In this document: piece by piece, positions 41,901 through 52,148 of the stretch
Numbering within the stretch: position 1 is the stretch's first letter
Layout of the letters: the number at the start of each line of letters is the position of its first letter
Origin: an uncultured Hymenobacter sp.
Lineage (GTDB): Bacteria; Bacteroidota; Bacteroidia; Cytophagales; Hymenobacteraceae
Assembly: GCA_913778455.1 (NCBI GenBank)
Contig: CAJYVK010000344.1
Location: forward strand, 20,971-84,970
Length of the DNA: 64,000 nt
Direction of reading: 5' to 3'
Made by a program: the position numbers and the translations under genes
Notes under the pieces: generated by a model
Database searches by the model: none
What the model was told of the DNA's origin: nothing
The model's input: the letters and a program-made list of their open reading frames with translations, nothing else

Positions 41901-43262
41901 GAGAAGAACACTGGTAAAGTGTTCATCGCTAACCACGTGCCGTACGGCTCGTTCCTGCTCGTCAAAGAAGGCCAGGAAGTAGAGAAAGGCCAGGAGCTGG
42001 TTAACTGGGACCCGTACAACGCCGTTATCTTGGCCGAGTTCGACGGTACCATCCAGTACGATGCCCTGACCGAAGGCGTTACCTATCGTGAAGAGACCGA
42101 CGAACAGACGGGCTTCCGCGAGAAAGTAATCACTGAATCGAAGGACAAGGCGCAGAACCCATCGGTTATCCTCATCCCCGGCAAAGGGTCGAATGCCGAC
42201 GCCAACAAAGCGTACAGCATGCCGGTAGGCGCTCACTTGAACGTCGAAAACGGCACGAAGGTGAAAGCTGGCCACATCCTGGCGAAGATTCCGCGTGCCG
42301 TGGGCAAGACCCGCGACATCACCGGTGGTCTGCCCCGCGTAGTAGAGCTCTTCGAAGCCCGTAACCCGTCGAACCCGGCGGTAGTATCGGAAATCGACGG
42401 CGTAGTAACCTACGGCTCGGTGAAGCGTGGTAACCGTGAAATCTTCGTGGAGTCGAAAGACGGCGTGAAGCGGAAGTACATGGTGCCGCTGTCGAAGTTC
42501 ATCCTCGTGCAGGACAACGACTTCGTACGTGCCGGTGCCCCGCTCTCCGACGGTGCCATCACCCCGAACGACATCCTGAACATTCAGGGTCCGGGCGCGG
42601 TACAGGAATACCTCGTGAACGAGATTCAGGAAGTATACCGCTTGCAGGGTGTGAAAATTAACGACAAGCACATTGAAGTTATCGTCCGCCAGATGATGCA
42701 GAAAGTGCTCGTGATGGACGCCGGCGACACGAGCTTCCTCGAAAATCAGCTCGTAGATAAGGTATCGCTGATGGAAGAGAACGACATCGTAATCGACATG
42801 AAAGTCGTGACCGATGCCGGCGACTCGTCCGAGCTGCGCCCCGGTCAGATTGTAACCAGCCGCAAGCTGCGCGATGAAAACTCGTCGCTCCGCCGCCGCG
42901 ACCTCAAGCTCGTGCAAGTGCGCGATGCCCAGCCGGCCGTATCGCGGCCCACGCTGCAAGGCATCACGCAAGCTTCGCTGGGTACGGCCTCGTTCATCTC
43001 GGCCGCGTCCTTCCAGGAAACGACCAAGGTGTTGAGCGAAGCCGCCATCCGTGGCAAGGCCGACGAACTGCTGGGCTTGAAGGAGAACGTAATCGTTGGT
43101 CACCTCATCCCAGCTGGCACTGGCCTGCGCGAGTACCAGGGCATCGAGGTATCTTCGAAGGAAGAGCAAGCTGCTAAGCTGGCTAATCAGGCCGCCGAGC
43201 AAGTTGCTGCTCCGACCAAGCGCCCCTCGCGCGCCAAGCGCGAGACCAGCGTTTCGGAATAA
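38907..43262 (+). CDS. rpoC: DNA-directed RNA polymerase subunit beta'
   Basis: 1451 aa; [15 protein letters not shown] catalytic motif; [24 protein letters not shown]. Confidence 0.99.
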   Translation: MAFAKNKKLVQDFSKVTISLASPEGILERSTGEVVKPETINYRTYKPEMGGLFCERIFGPVKDWECHCGKYKRIRYKGIICDRCGVEVTEKKVRRERMGHIELVVPVAHIWYFKSLPNKIGYLLGLPTKKLDQIIYYERYVVVQPGVQAEEGVQQLDFLTEDEYLDIIDKLPRENQLLPNDDPQKFIAKMGADALQMLLERINLDELSYSLRDSAAHETSQQRKAEALKRLRVVEAFRDAATRVENKPEWMVIRMVPVIPPELRPLVPLDGGRFATSDLNDLYRRVIIRNNRLKRLIEIKAPEVILRNEKRMLQEAVDSLFDNSRKVNAVRAEGNRALKSLSDMLKGKQGRFRQNLLGKRVDYSGRSVIVVGPELKLHECGLPKNMAAELFKPFIIRKLIERGIVKTVKSAKKIVDRKDAVVWDILENVLKGHPVLLNRAPTLHRLGIQAFQPRLIEGKAIQLHPLVCTAFNADFDGDQMAVHVPLGPAAILEASMLMLASHNILNPANGAPIAVPSQDMVLGLYYVTKGKRSTENEKIQGEGRIFYSDEEVVIAINEKQLSKHAFIKVRTMVRDENDDLVQKTIETVAGRVLFNQLVPKEVGFVDELLTKKKLQQIISLVFKRTGMARTAQFLDDIKTLGFQSAYKGGLSMGLGDISIPKEKDALIAQAQADVAAITQNYQMGLITNNERYNAVIDVWTKINSQITETLMGRLEKENQGFNSIYMMMHSGARGSREQIRQLGGMRGLMAKPQKSLQGSVGEIIENPILSNFKEGLDVIEYFISTHGARKGLADTAMKTADAGYLTRRLVDVSQDVIVNEPDCGTLRGTETFALKDNEDIVEPLSERILGRTAVHDIIDPLTEELILAAGEQITEETTRRIDATSIESVEIRSVLTCESKRGICAKCYGRNLATGRMVQKGESVGVIAAQSIGEPGTQLTLRTFHVGGTASNIAVEANIRAKFNGVIEFEDIRTVAGTNAEGAETSVVMGRSGEIRIVEKNTGKVFIANHVPYGSFLLVKEGQEVEKGQELVNWDPYNAVILAEFDGTIQYDALTEGVTYREETDEQTGFREKVITESKDKAQNPSVILIPGKGSNADANKAYSMPVGAHLNVENGTKVKAGHILAKIPRAVGKTRDITGGLPRVVELFEARNPSNPAVVSEIDGVVTYGSVKRGNREIFVESKDGVKRKYMVPLSKFILVQDNDFVRAGAPLSDGAITPNDILNIQGPGAVQEYLVNEIQEVYRLQGVKINDKHIEVIVRQMMQKVLVMDAGDTSFLENQLVDKVSLMEENDIVIDMKVVTDAGDSSELRPGQIVTSRKLRDENSSLRRRDLKLVQVRDAQPAVSRPTLQGITQASLGTASFISAASFQETTKVLSEAAIRGKADELLGLKENVIVGHLIPAGTGLREYQGIEVSSKEEQAAKLANQAAEQVAAPTKRPSRAKRETSVSE

Positions 43263-43282
43263 CGAATGACGTAGGTTTGTAG

Positions 43283-43324
43283 TAAAAGCCCCGGCTAGCC
43301 TGATCTAGTCGGGGCTTTTATTTT
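43283..43324 (+). terminator. Terminator downstream of rpoC
   Basis: aaaagccccggctagcctgatctagtcggggcttttatttt. Confidence 0.75.
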
Positions 43325-43332
43325 ATAACAGT

Positions 43333-43770
43333 ATGCCGCCTTTCAACGACATATATATCGTCGCAGAAGATCGCAGTGAAGCCTGTATCAATCAGTTTTT
43401 AGTCGGCTATGTAGATTTGGCAGCTGATAAAGCACGGGACGACTTTGTGGTATTTGTCAATGACGAATACGTGGCGACCGGTACTTTGGCTAGTACCATT
43501 GCTTACGGATTAGAAACGGCAAATAGGAGTTTCGCCCTTTACTTCCGTTCCGCAGTAAGAGGCTTAGAGAGTCCGATGCTCTTTTTTACTCCCGATGGAA
43601 AATTAGTTTTCGGTGTATCGATTGAATACAATCACGATAGCAGCGAAAGAGCGGAAAAAGTACTAGCAGCACTTCAGGCTGATTTCAGCTCTCTGGTCGG
43701 TATAATCTGTGTTGAAACACACCCAGGCGATGCCTACGATCTGATAAGCAGAAATTTAGAAAAAATTTAG
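43333..43770 (+). CDS. Hypothetical protein
   Basis: 145-aa ORF with visibly lower GC and no family I recognise; start 9 bp after the rpoC terminator. Confidence 0.65.
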   Translation: MPPFNDIYIVAEDRSEACINQFLVGYVDLAADKARDDFVVFVNDEYVATGTLASTIAYGLETANRSFALYFRSAVRGLESPMLFFTPDGKLVFGVSIEYNHDSSERAEKVLAALQADFSSLVGIICVETHPGDAYDLISRNLEKI

Positions 43771-43793
43771 AGCGTTATTTTGATCTCATATAA

Positions 43794-44120
43794 ATGCAAC
43801 CGTCCCAATCTGAAAACACCGACCCCAACGCGCTCAATATTGAGCTAAGCGAAGCCATCGCCGAAGGCGAATACGCTAACCTTGCCCTCATTGCGCATAG
43901 CACGAGCGAGTTTGTAGTAGACTTCATTCGCATGATGCCCGGCGCTCCTAAGGCCAAGGTGAAAGCTCGCGTGATTCTCACCCCCGAGCATGCCAAGCGC
44001 TTACTGTCAGCCTTAGAAGAAAATATCCAGCGCTTCGAGCAGAGCTACGGCCCGATTAAAGTGCACCAGGAGGCGGCGACCTACCCCATGAACTTTGGGG
44101 GCGCGGTAGGGGAGGCGTAG
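43794..44120 (+). CDS. DUF3467-family protein
   Basis: ANLALIAHSTSEFVVDFIRMMPGAPKAKVKARVILTPEHAKRLLSALEENIQRFE. Confidence 0.85.
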   Translation: MQPSQSENTDPNALNIELSEAIAEGEYANLALIAHSTSEFVVDFIRMMPGAPKAKVKARVILTPEHAKRLLSALEENIQRFEQSYGPIKVHQEAATYPMNFGGAVGEA

Positions 44121-44171
44121 CTGCCAACTAGTCTGGCGACGACAAGCGGAAGATTAACTTTTTCAGCAAGT

Positions 44172-44202
44172 TTGCTATTGCCAAACTATTTTCTTACCTT
44201 TG
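44172..44202 (+). promoter_or_regulatory. Promoter of the str operon (rpsL)
   Basis: TTG (44172-44174), 20-bp spacer, tacctttg (44195-44202). Confidence 0.7.
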
Positions 44203-44251
44203 CAGGCCTGAAAATTTGGGAGCAAACGGCTCCTGTTCAACTAATCGCTAA

Positions 44252-44680
44252 ATGCCAACCATTAACCAACTCGTACGGAAAGGCCGTGAGGCTTTGACTA
44301 CCAAGTCGAAGTCGCCCGCCCTTGATTCGTGCCCGCAGCGTCGGGGCGTGTGCACCCGTGTGTACACCACCACGCCTAAGAAGCCGAACTCGGCTATGCG
44401 CAAAGTGGCCCGTGTGCGCCTTACCAACGGTAAGGAAGTTAACGCATACATCCCCGGTGAAGGCCACAACCTCCAGGAGCACAGCATCGTGCTCATTCGC
44501 GGAGGCCGGGTAAAAGACCTGCCAGGCGTTCGTTACCACATCATCCGTGGTGCGCTCGACACGGCCGGCGTTAATGGTCGCCTGCAGCGCCGCTCGAAGT
44601 ACGGCGCTAAGCGTCCGAAGCCGGGCCAAGTGGCCGCAACCGGCAAAGGTGGCAAACCAGCACCCGGTAAGAAAAAGTAA
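44252..44680 (+). CDS. rpsL: 30S ribosomal protein S12
   Basis: [57 protein letters not shown]. Confidence 0.99.
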   Translation: MPTINQLVRKGREALTTKSKSPALDSCPQRRGVCTRVYTTTPKKPNSAMRKVARVRLTNGKEVNAYIPGEGHNLQEHSIVLIRGGRVKDLPGVRYHIIRGALDTAGVNGRLQRRSKYGAKRPKPGQVAATGKGGKPAPGKKK

Positions 44681-44686
44681 TTAGTA

Positions 44687-44787
44687 AGGGTTTGGGGACT
44701 TAGGGGCTTAGGGGCTTGAGTTGTGCGACGCACAGCCGTGAGTCTAGCAGCCAAGCCCCTAAGCCCCTGAGCTCCCAAGCCCCCTAT
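44687..44787. repeat. G-rich palindromic repeat between rpsL and rpsG
   Basis: aggggcttaggggcttg (44702-44718) is the exact reverse complement of caagcccctaagcccct (44752-44768); homology extends outward imperfectly. Confidence 0.92.
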
Positions 44788-44793
44788 ACAACT

Positions 44794-45261
44794 ATGCGTA
44801 AGTCTAAACCGAAAAAGCGCATCCTCCTGCCGGACCCCAAGTTCAAGGAGACGCTCGTAACCCGCTTCGTCAACTACATGATGTATGACGGGAAAAAGAA
44901 CTTGGCCTACACCATTTTCTACGATGCCGTAGAGCAGGTGGAGACCCGCACCAAAGAGAACGGCCTCGAAATGTGGCGCAAAGCGTTGAACAACGTAATG
45001 CCGACCGTAGAGGTAAAGAGCCGCCGCGTAGGCGGTGCTACGTTCCAGGTGCCGATTGAAGTGCGTGCTGACCGCCGCATTGCCGTAGGCTCGAAGTGGC
45101 TGATTCAGTACGCTCGTCGTCGTGGTGAGAAGACCATGAAAGATAAGCTGGCTGGCGAAATCATCGCTGCTGCCAAAGGTGAAGGTGCTGCCGTTAAGAA
45201 AAAAGACGACACCCACCGCATGGCAGAAGCCAACAAGGCCTTCTCGCACTTCCGATTCTAA
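44794..45261 (+). CDS. rpsG: 30S ribosomal protein S7
   Basis: [49 protein letters not shown]. Confidence 0.98.
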   Translation: MRKSKPKKRILLPDPKFKETLVTRFVNYMMYDGKKNLAYTIFYDAVEQVETRTKENGLEMWRKALNNVMPTVEVKSRRVGGATFQVPIEVRADRRIAVGSKWLIQYARRRGEKTMKDKLAGEIIAAAKGEGAAVKKKDDTHRMAEANKAFSHFRF

Positions 45262-45270
45262 ATTGGTAAA

Positions 45271-45356
45271 CGGGGGCTTGGGAGCTTAGGCGCTTGGAAT
45301 GTTCTGCTTATTCTAGTTGTTGAACACCCCAAGGCCCTAGGCCCCCAAGCCCCCAA
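45271..45356. repeat. G-rich palindromic repeat between rpsG and fusA
   Basis: gggggcttgggagcttaggcgcttgg versus ccaaggccctaggcccccaagccccc (imperfect inverted repeat). Confidence 0.88.
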
Positions 45357-45370
45357 CTTCCTTACATACA

Positions 45371-47509
45371 ATGGCAGTCAACAAAGACCTTCAGTACCTG
45401 CGCAACATTGGTATCATGGCCCACATCGATGCGGGCAAGACTACTACTTCGGAGCGCATTCTCTACTACACGGGTAAAACCCACAAAATCGGGGAGGTAC
45501 ACGACGGTGCCGCCACGATGGACTGGATGGAGCAGGAGCAGGAGCGTGGTATCACTATCACCTCGGCCGCTACCACTACCTTCTGGAATTACCCCACGGA
45601 TGCTAAGGGCAACCAAACTGCCGAAACCAAGCAGTACAAGATCAACCTCATTGACACCCCCGGTCACGTTGACTTTACGGTGGAAGTAGAGCGTTCGTTG
45701 CGCGTACTCGACGGTGCCGTAGCACTGTTCTGCGCCGTATCGGGCGTGGAGCCGCAGTCGGAAACCGTATGGCGTCAGGCTGACAAATACCACGTACCGC
45801 GCATCTGCTTCGTTAACAAGATGGACCGCGCTGGTGCCGACTTCTTCAAAGCCGTTAACGAGATCAAGGACAAGCTCGGCGCTAACCCCGTGCCGCTGCA
45901 AATCCCGATTGGCTCGGAGGATACCTTCAAAGGCGTAGTTGACCTGCTGACTGGCAAAGCCATCGTGTGGGACGACAAAACCGAAGGCAAATCGTACGAC
46001 GAAATTCCCGTTCCCGAGGACCTGGTTGACACCGTATCTGAGTGGCGCGAGAAACTCATCGAGAGCGTAGCTGAGTACGACGACACCTTGATGGAGAAGT
46101 TCTTTGAGGATCCGGACAGCATCACCCGCGAGGAAATGATGGACGTTATCCGCAAAGCGGTTATCGACATGAAGTTCTCGCCCGTACTGTGCGGCTCGGC
46201 CTTCAAGAACAAAGGTGTGCAGACTATGCTGGATGCCGTAATGGCCTACCTGCCGTCGCCGCTCGATATGCCCGCCATCGAGGGTACCAACCCCGAAACC
46301 GGCGAGCCCGTAGAGCGTCACCCCGACAACTCGGAGCCCTTCACTGCACTGGCGTTCAAAATTGCTACCGACCCCTACGTAGGTCGTCTGTGCTTCTTCC
46401 GCTGCTACAGCGGTCAGCTCGACGGTGGTTCGTACGTGCTGAACAACCGCACCGGCAAGAAGGAGCGTATCTCGCGCCTCATGCAGATGCACTCCAACAA
46501 GCAGAACCCGATTGAAAAAATCCAAGCGGGTGACATTGCGGCTGGCGTAGGCTTCAAGGACATTAAGACCGGTGACACGCTGACCGACGAGAAGAACCCC
46601 GTAGTTCTGGAGTCGATGAGCTTCCCCGAGCCGGTAATCGGCTACGCTATTGAGCCTAAGACGCAAGCCGACGTGGACAAAATGGGTATGGCCATCGCCA
46701 AGCTCATTGAGGAAGACCCCACGCTGCGCGTTAATACCGACGAAGAAACTGGCCAGACCATTCTGCGTGGTATGGGTGAATTGCACCTTGAAATCATCAT
46801 CGACCGTATGCGTCGGGAGTTCAAAGTGGAAATCAACCAAGGTGCTCCCCAGGTTGCTTATAAGGAGATGCTCACCAAGAAAGTTGAGCACCGCGAAACC
46901 TACAAGAAGCAGACTGGCGGCCGTGGTAAATTCGGCGACATCGTATTCGAACTCGGTCCGAAAGAAACCGAGCCCGAAAAGGCTGGCCTGGAGTTCGACA
47001 ATGCTATCGTAGGTGGTGTTATCCCCCGCGAATTCATTGCCCCGATTCAGAAAGGTTTCGAAGAAGCCATGAAGCGTGGTCCGCTGGCTGGCTTCCCCAT
47101 CGAAACGATGAAGGTGCGCCTGTTCCACGGTTCGTACCACGACGTTGACTCGGACGCTCTGTCGTTCGAACTCGCTGCTCGTGACGGCTTCCGTGAAGCT
47201 GCCAAGAAGGCCGGCCCGAAATTGCTCGAGCCCATCATGGCCGTAGAAGTAGTTTGCCCCGACGAGTATACGGGTCCCGTAACCGGTGATTTGAACCGTC
47301 GTCGTGGTTTGATGAAAGGCATGGATACCAAAGGCGGTGCCCAGGTTATCAAAGCTGACGTTCCGCTGTCGGAACTGTTTGGCTACGTGACCGACCTGCG
47401 TACGCTGTCTTCGGGCCGTGCCTCGGCTTCGCTGACCTTCTCGCACTACGAGCAGGTACCTACCAACATGGCTGATGCCATCGTGGCTAAAACTAAAGGC
47501 GGCCGCTAG
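45371..47509 (+). CDS. fusA: Elongation factor G
   Basis: [57 protein letters not shown]. Confidence 0.99.
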   Translation: MAVNKDLQYLRNIGIMAHIDAGKTTTSERILYYTGKTHKIGEVHDGAATMDWMEQEQERGITITSAATTTFWNYPTDAKGNQTAETKQYKINLIDTPGHVDFTVEVERSLRVLDGAVALFCAVSGVEPQSETVWRQADKYHVPRICFVNKMDRAGADFFKAVNEIKDKLGANPVPLQIPIGSEDTFKGVVDLLTGKAIVWDDKTEGKSYDEIPVPEDLVDTVSEWREKLIESVAEYDDTLMEKFFEDPDSITREEMMDVIRKAVIDMKFSPVLCGSAFKNKGVQTMLDAVMAYLPSPLDMPAIEGTNPETGEPVERHPDNSEPFTALAFKIATDPYVGRLCFFRCYSGQLDGGSYVLNNRTGKKERISRLMQMHSNKQNPIEKIQAGDIAAGVGFKDIKTGDTLTDEKNPVVLESMSFPEPVIGYAIEPKTQADVDKMGMAIAKLIEEDPTLRVNTDEETGQTILRGMGELHLEIIIDRMRREFKVEINQGAPQVAYKEMLTKKVEHRETYKKQTGGRGKFGDIVFELGPKETEPEKAGLEFDNAIVGGVIPREFIAPIQKGFEEAMKRGPLAGFPIETMKVRLFHGSYHDVDSDALSFELAARDGFREAAKKAGPKLLEPIMAVEVVCPDEYTGPVTGDLNRRRGLMKGMDTKGGAQVIKADVPLSELFGYVTDLRTLSSGRASASLTFSHYEQVPTNMADAIVAKTKGGR

Positions 47510-47557
47510 AATTCTTTCAGCTTGTTTTTAATCTGAGGCAATCGGCCTCACTCTATC

Positions 47558-47863
47558 ATGAACCAAAAAATTCGTATCAAGCTGAAAAGCTACGACCATA
47601 ACTTGGTCGACAAGTCTTCCGAGAAAATCGTGAAGGCTGTAAAAGCTACCGGTGCCATCGTAAGCGGCCCCATTCCGTTGCCCACGGAAAAGGAGAAGTA
47701 CACGGTGCTGCGTTCACCCCACGTGAACAAGAAGAGCCGGGAGCAATTCCAGCTCTGCACCTACAAGCGTCTGGTTGACATCTTCTCGACCAGCAGCAAG
47801 ACGGTAGACGCGCTGATGAAGCTGGAACTGCCCAGCGGCGTTGACGTTGAAATCAAAGTCTGA
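47558..47863 (+). CDS. rpsJ: 30S ribosomal protein S10
   Basis: [64 protein letters not shown]. Confidence 0.98.
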   Translation: MNQKIRIKLKSYDHNLVDKSSEKIVKAVKATGAIVSGPIPLPTEKEKYTVLRSPHVNKKSREQFQLCTYKRLVDIFSTSSKTVDALMKLELPSGVDVEIKV

Positions 47864-47883
47864 GCCTAGCGCTTGAAGTAAGT

Positions 47884-47920
47884 AAAAGCCCCGCCGGTCA
47901 TTGACTGGCGGGGCTTTTTT
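47884..47920 (+). terminator. Terminator after rpsJ (bidirectional potential)
   Basis: aaaagccccgccggtcattgactggcggggctttttt. Confidence 0.85.
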
Positions 47921-47934
47921 ACTATCTCGAAAGG

Positions 47935-48759
47935 CTAACGCTGTACTAATCCGTAAGGAGTAAAAGCTATCCTGTCGCGTACTACTTGCTCGTAAAGTGC
48001 TTTACTTACTTCTGGCCGAGGAAGTAGCTTATGGTGACAGTGGTAGGTGACGGCTATATTAAGTACAGGTATTATCTGTATTCCATGCAGTCGTAAGCGA
48101 AAATCCACATCCGAATCTTCACCAAACGTGGGGGCGGTGTAGCGCTCATCAAAACCATTGATAGCTTCAAGATCAGCTTTCATTACCGAGAAGTTAGCTC
48201 CTAATAATCCGCGTTCTTTCCGATTGAAATAGCGTCGCAACAGCGGATTGGTCACGTAAAAGCCGTTCATGAAATGAAACGTTCGGCGTAATAGAAAATC
48301 AGTTAGTTGTCCAATCATCGTAATTGGCCTCTGGAGAATGCCTTGGCGCACATACTCAGGGGTGAGCTGCCGCGTAAGTCGATCAGACATGTCGATGCGC
48401 CGCCCTGCTAAGCATTTTCCTGGCCCACCATGGGCTAAGTGTTCGGCAATGAAGGCCGGATGCGGAATGCAGTCACCATCCAGAAAGATGAGCTGCGCTC
48501 CTGTAGCTAGGCGGATAGAGGAGTTGAGAATTTGGTTTTTGCGAAAGCCATCATCAGCATGCCAATTATGCTGGAGGCGTAGGGGACTAGCTTGTATCAA
48601 AGTATCCAACTGACGCACAAATTGTTCGTTTGATCCGTCATCGGAAACTATGACCTCAAAGTCCTGCTCCGTTTGGATTTCAAGTCCAGCCAGTACCAGC
48701 TGAAGAAAATCAAACCGATTATATACTGAAATAATTACAGAGGCTTTGACTTGTTTCAT
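47935..48759 (-). CDS. Glycosyltransferase family 2
   Basis: MKQVKASVIISVYNRFDFLQLVLAGLEIQTEQDFEVIVSDDGSNEQFVRQL; LIFLDGDCIPHPAFI; GFDERYTAPTFGEDSDVDFRLR. Confidence 0.88.
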   Translation of the reverse strand: MKQVKASVIISVYNRFDFLQLVLAGLEIQTEQDFEVIVSDDGSNEQFVRQLDTLIQASPLRLQHNWHADDGFRKNQILNSSIRLATGAQLIFLDGDCIPHPAFIAEHLAHGGPGKCLAGRRIDMSDRLTRQLTPEYVRQGILQRPITMIGQLTDFLLRRTFHFMNGFYVTNPLLRRYFNRKERGLLGANFSVMKADLEAINGFDERYTAPTFGEDSDVDFRLRLHGIQIIPVLNIAVTYHCHHKLLPRPEVSKALYEQVVRDRIAFTPYGLVQR

Positions 48760-48914
48760 AAGCAAAGATAGTCTTATGCTGGTCCCGTTAGCTAGGTAAC
48801 AAGTCTTCCTAGGCAATACACGATAGAATAGCGTGCTGAGCCACTCAGCGTGAGCTAACAGGTTGATTGAAAATTATTTTCTGCGGCTAGGTAGTTTTTC
48901 TCAGGTAAAATTCC

Positions 48915-48922
48915 TACCTTTG
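48915..48922 (+). promoter_or_regulatory. -7 element upstream of rplC
   Basis: tacctttg (TAnnTTTG), about 64 bp before the rplC ATG. Confidence 0.6.
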
Positions 48923-48985
48923 CACTCCCTTAGCGAAAAGGCCACTCGGGCCTTTTCTTTTTGTGTCTATTTAACAACCACTCGA

Positions 48986-49606
48986 ATGCCTGGCATCATC
49001 GGTAAAAAAATCGGTATGACAAGCCTCTTCACTCCGGACGGGAAGAACATTCCCTGCACGCTCATCGAGGCGGGTCCGTGCGTAGTGACGCAGGTTAAGA
49101 CGGTCGAAACGGATGGCTACAACGCTGTTCAAATCGGCTATGGCGAGAAAAAAGCCAAAAATACCACCAAAGCTCTGGCTGGCCACTTCGCCAAAGCCGG
49201 CACCACGCCCAAGAAGCGCCTGGTAGAGTTCCGCACCGAAGACGTAGCCACCTACTCGCTCGGCAGCACGGTTGAAACCTCGCTGTTCGAAGAAGGTGAA
49301 TTCGTTGACGTAGTAGGTACCTCGAAAGGTAAAGGCTTCCAAGGCGTTGTAAAGCGTTACAACTTCCAAGGTGTGGGTGGCCAAACCCACGGTCAGCACA
49401 ACCGTCTGCGTCACCCCGGTTCTATCGGTGCTTGCTCGTGGCCTTCGCGCGTATTCAAAGGAATGCGCATGGGTGGCCGTATGGGCACGGACCGCGTCAA
49501 GATTCAGAACCTGAAAGTGATGCGTATTGTGGCTGATAAGAACCTGATTCTGGTGAGCGGCTCGGTGCCCGGTGCCAAGAATGGCTACGTGGTTCTGGAG
49601 AAATAA
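48986..49606 (+). CDS. rplC: 50S ribosomal protein L3
   Basis: [42 protein letters not shown] at 48986. Confidence 0.97.
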   Translation: MPGIIGKKIGMTSLFTPDGKNIPCTLIEAGPCVVTQVKTVETDGYNAVQIGYGEKKAKNTTKALAGHFAKAGTTPKKRLVEFRTEDVATYSLGSTVETSLFEEGEFVDVVGTSKGKGFQGVVKRYNFQGVGGQTHGQHNRLRHPGSIGACSWPSRVFKGMRMGGRMGTDRVKIQNLKVMRIVADKNLILVSGSVPGAKNGYVVLEK

Positions 49607-49625
49607 CCTGCTAAGCTTACTAGAG

Positions 49626-50273
49626 ATGGAACTGTCCGTATTCAATAGCAAAGGCGAAGATACCGGCCGCAAGGTTACGCTGTCCGACGCCGTGTTTGGC
49701 CACGAGCCGAACGAGCACGTCATGTACCTCGACGTGAAGCAGTACCTGGCCAACCAGCGCCAGGGTACGCACAAATCGAAGGAGCGTGCTGAGGTAGCTC
49801 GCACCACCAAAAAGCTGAAGAAGCAAAAAGGCACCGGCGGTGCCCGCGCTGGCTCGATGAAGTCGGGTGTATTCGTAGGTGGTGGCCGCATGTTCGGCCC
49901 CAAGCCCCGCGACTACAGCTTCAAGCTGAACAAAAAGACCAAGCGCGTTGCTCGTCTGTCGGCCCTGTCGGTGCTGGCCCGCGAAGGCAAAGTAGCTCTG
50001 GTTGAAAACCTCACGCTGAGCGCTCCCAAGACCAAAGAGTTTGTTGCCATCCTCGACGGTCTGAAGCTCAACAATGGCCGCAAGACCTTGTACGTAGCCG
50101 CCACGGCCGACAAGAACCTGCTGCTGAGCGCCCGCAACGTGCAGAAGGTGAAAATCGCTACCCCGGTAGCCCTCAACACCCACGATTTGCTGAACACCGA
50201 CACCCTGCTGCTGAGCGAGGACGGTCTGCGTTCGCTGGAGCAATTGTACACCGCTAATAACTCTGCCGAATAA
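49626..50273 (+). CDS. rplD: 50S ribosomal protein L4
   Basis: MELSVFNSKGEDTGRKVTLSDAVFG...KKLKKQKGTGGARAGSMKSGVFVGGGRMFGPKPRDY. Confidence 0.97.
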   Translation: MELSVFNSKGEDTGRKVTLSDAVFGHEPNEHVMYLDVKQYLANQRQGTHKSKERAEVARTTKKLKKQKGTGGARAGSMKSGVFVGGGRMFGPKPRDYSFKLNKKTKRVARLSALSVLAREGKVALVENLTLSAPKTKEFVAILDGLKLNNGRKTLYVAATADKNLLLSARNVQKVKIATPVALNTHDLLNTDTLLLSEDGLRSLEQLYTANNSAE

Positions 50274-50560
50274 TGAGCACGCTGAAACGCCCCATTATCA
50301 CCGAGAAGGCCACCAGCCTCACCGAAAAAGGCCGCTACGTGTTCGAAGTAGAGCGCACGGCCAACAAGGTGCAGATTAAAAAGGACATCGAGCAACTCTA
50401 CGGCGTGACCGTGCTGGGCATCAACACGATGCGCACGATCGGCAAAGTAAAGTCGAAGTTCACCAAAGGTGGCCAAGTTTCGGGTCGTCGCTCGCACGGC
50501 AAAAAGGCCGTCGTGACCCTGAAAGAAGGTGACATCATTGATTTCTACGGCAATCTGTAA
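50273..50560 (+). CDS. rplW: 50S ribosomal protein L23
   Basis: LKRPIITEKATSLTEKGRYVFEVERTANKVQIKKDIEQLYGV. Confidence 0.97.
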   Translation: MSTLKRPIITEKATSLTEKGRYVFEVERTANKVQIKKDIEQLYGVTVLGINTMRTIGKVKSKFTKGGQVSGRRSHGKKAVVTLKEGDIIDFYGNL

Positions 50561-50593
50561 TTGCCTTCGCCGCAAAAGCCCAACTAGCTAGTA

Positions 50594-51421
50594 ATGGCAC
50601 TTAAAAAACTCAGACCCACTACGCCTGGCCAGCGCTTCCGCGTGGCCCCGGCCTTCGACGAGATCACCACGTCGACGCCGGAGAAGTCGTTGCTGACTTC
50701 GCTCAAAAAGAGCGGCGGTCGTAACTCTTCGGGTAAAATGTCGAACCGCTACATCGGCGGTGGACACAAAACCCAGTATCGTATCGTTGACTTCAAGCGT
50801 GACAAGAACGGTGTTCCAGCCACGGTGAAGACCATCGAGTACGATCCTAACCGTACCGCTCGTATTGCCCTGCTGCACTACGCCGACGGCGAGAAGCGCT
50901 ACATCATTGCCCCTGCTGGCCTGAATGTAGACAACGTTATCGTATCGGGCCCCGGCGTAGCTCCCGAAGTTGGCAACGCTCTGCCGCTCCGCGAGATGCC
51001 CCTCGGTACCATCGTACACAACATCGAGCTGCAACCCGGCCAGGGTGCCGCCATCGCTCGCTCGGCTGGCACCTACGCCCAGCTCGTAGCCCGCGAAGAC
51101 CGCTATGCTACGCTGAAATTGCCTTCGGGCGAGATGCGCATGGTACTGGTTACCTGCACCGCTACGGTGGGCACCGTGTCGAACGGCGACCACATGAACG
51201 TAGTAATGGGCAAAGCCGGCCGTAACCGCTGGGCTGGTCGTCGTCCCCGCGTTCGTGGTGTGGCTATGAACCCTGTTGATCACCCCATGGGTGGTGGTGA
51301 AGGTAAGTCGTCGGGTGGTCACCCGCGCAGCCGCAACGGCATCTTCGCTAAAGGTCAGAAGACCCGCAACAAGAACAAGTACTCTGAAAACCTGATTGTC
51401 AGCCGCAAAGGCAAGAAGTAA
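50594..51421 (+). CDS. rplB: 50S ribosomal protein L2
   Basis: [29 protein letters not shown]...[21 protein letters not shown]. Confidence 0.99.
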   Translation: MALKKLRPTTPGQRFRVAPAFDEITTSTPEKSLLTSLKKSGGRNSSGKMSNRYIGGGHKTQYRIVDFKRDKNGVPATVKTIEYDPNRTARIALLHYADGEKRYIIAPAGLNVDNVIVSGPGVAPEVGNALPLREMPLGTIVHNIELQPGQGAAIARSAGTYAQLVAREDRYATLKLPSGEMRMVLVTCTATVGTVSNGDHMNVVMGKAGRNRWAGRRPRVRGVAMNPVDHPMGGGEGKSSGGHPRSRNGIFAKGQKTRNKNKYSENLIVSRKGKK

Positions 51422-51424
51422 TAT

Positions 51425-51703
51425 ATGGCACGTTCACTCAAAAAAGGGCCGTACATTGACTTCCGGCTCGAGAAAAAGGTAGAGGCGCTGGATAGCGCTG
51501 GTAAGAAGTCGGTGGTTAAAACCTGGTCGCGGCGCTCGATGATTTCGCCCGACTTCGTAGGCCACACCTTCGCCGTACACAACGGGAATAAGTTCATCCC
51601 GGTCTATGTAACTGAAAACATGGTCGGCCACAAGCTCGGCGAGTTCGCGCCCACGCGCAACTTCCGCGGTCACGTCGCCAAAAAAGATAAAGGCAAGCGC
51701 TAA
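51425..51703 (+). CDS. rpsS: 30S ribosomal protein S19
   Basis: [22 protein letters not shown]...[44 protein letters not shown]. Confidence 0.99.
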   Translation: MARSLKKGPYIDFRLEKKVEALDSAGKKSVVKTWSRRSMISPDFVGHTFAVHNGNKFIPVYVTENMVGHKLGEFAPTRNFRGHVAKKDKGKR

Positions 51704-51704
51704 G

Positions 51705-52142
51705 ATGGAAGCAGTAGCCAAACTCCGTAACGTGCCTACCTCGCCGCGCAAAATGCGCTTGGTAGCCAATCTGGTACGCGGCAAGCGCGTAACCCAGGCC
51801 CTCGGTCTGCTCCGCTTCGAAGCCAACTCGGGTGCTGAAAAGGTGGAGAAGCTCCTCCTGTCGGCCCTGGCCAACTGGCAGCAGCAAAACCAGGACGAGC
51901 GCATTGAAGATGCCAACCTCTACGTTACCGAAATTTTCGTGGACGAAGGACGGCAGTTGAAGCGTCTGCGCCCCGCCCCCCAGGGTCGTGGCCACCGCAT
52001 CCGCAAGCGCTCGAACCACATCACGCTGACGGTTGGTCCGCAGCGCGAGTCGCAGATGTCGAAGAAAGAGCTGAACGCGCTGAACCGCGCCATCTCGTCC
52101 ATCGACGCGGCAACCTCTACCGAAACCCCCGCTAACGCCTAA
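51705..52142 (+). CDS. rplV: 50S ribosomal protein L22
   Basis: [52 protein letters not shown]-type core. Confidence 0.97.
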   Translation: MEAVAKLRNVPTSPRKMRLVANLVRGKRVTQALGLLRFEANSGAEKVEKLLLSALANWQQQNQDERIEDANLYVTEIFVDEGRQLKRLRPAPQGRGHRIRKRSNHITLTVGPQRESQMSKKELNALNRAISSIDAATSTETPANA

Positions 52143-52148
52143 TCTACC

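Noticed and set aside
40590-43202. 870-aa minus-strand ORF opposite rpoC (and 551-aa ORF at 38931-40586)
   Set aside because: Same codon-bias artefact; both lie fully inside rpoC.
45362-47446. 694-aa minus-strand ORF opposite fusA
   Set aside because: Antisense artefact of fusA codon usage with no protein-like features.
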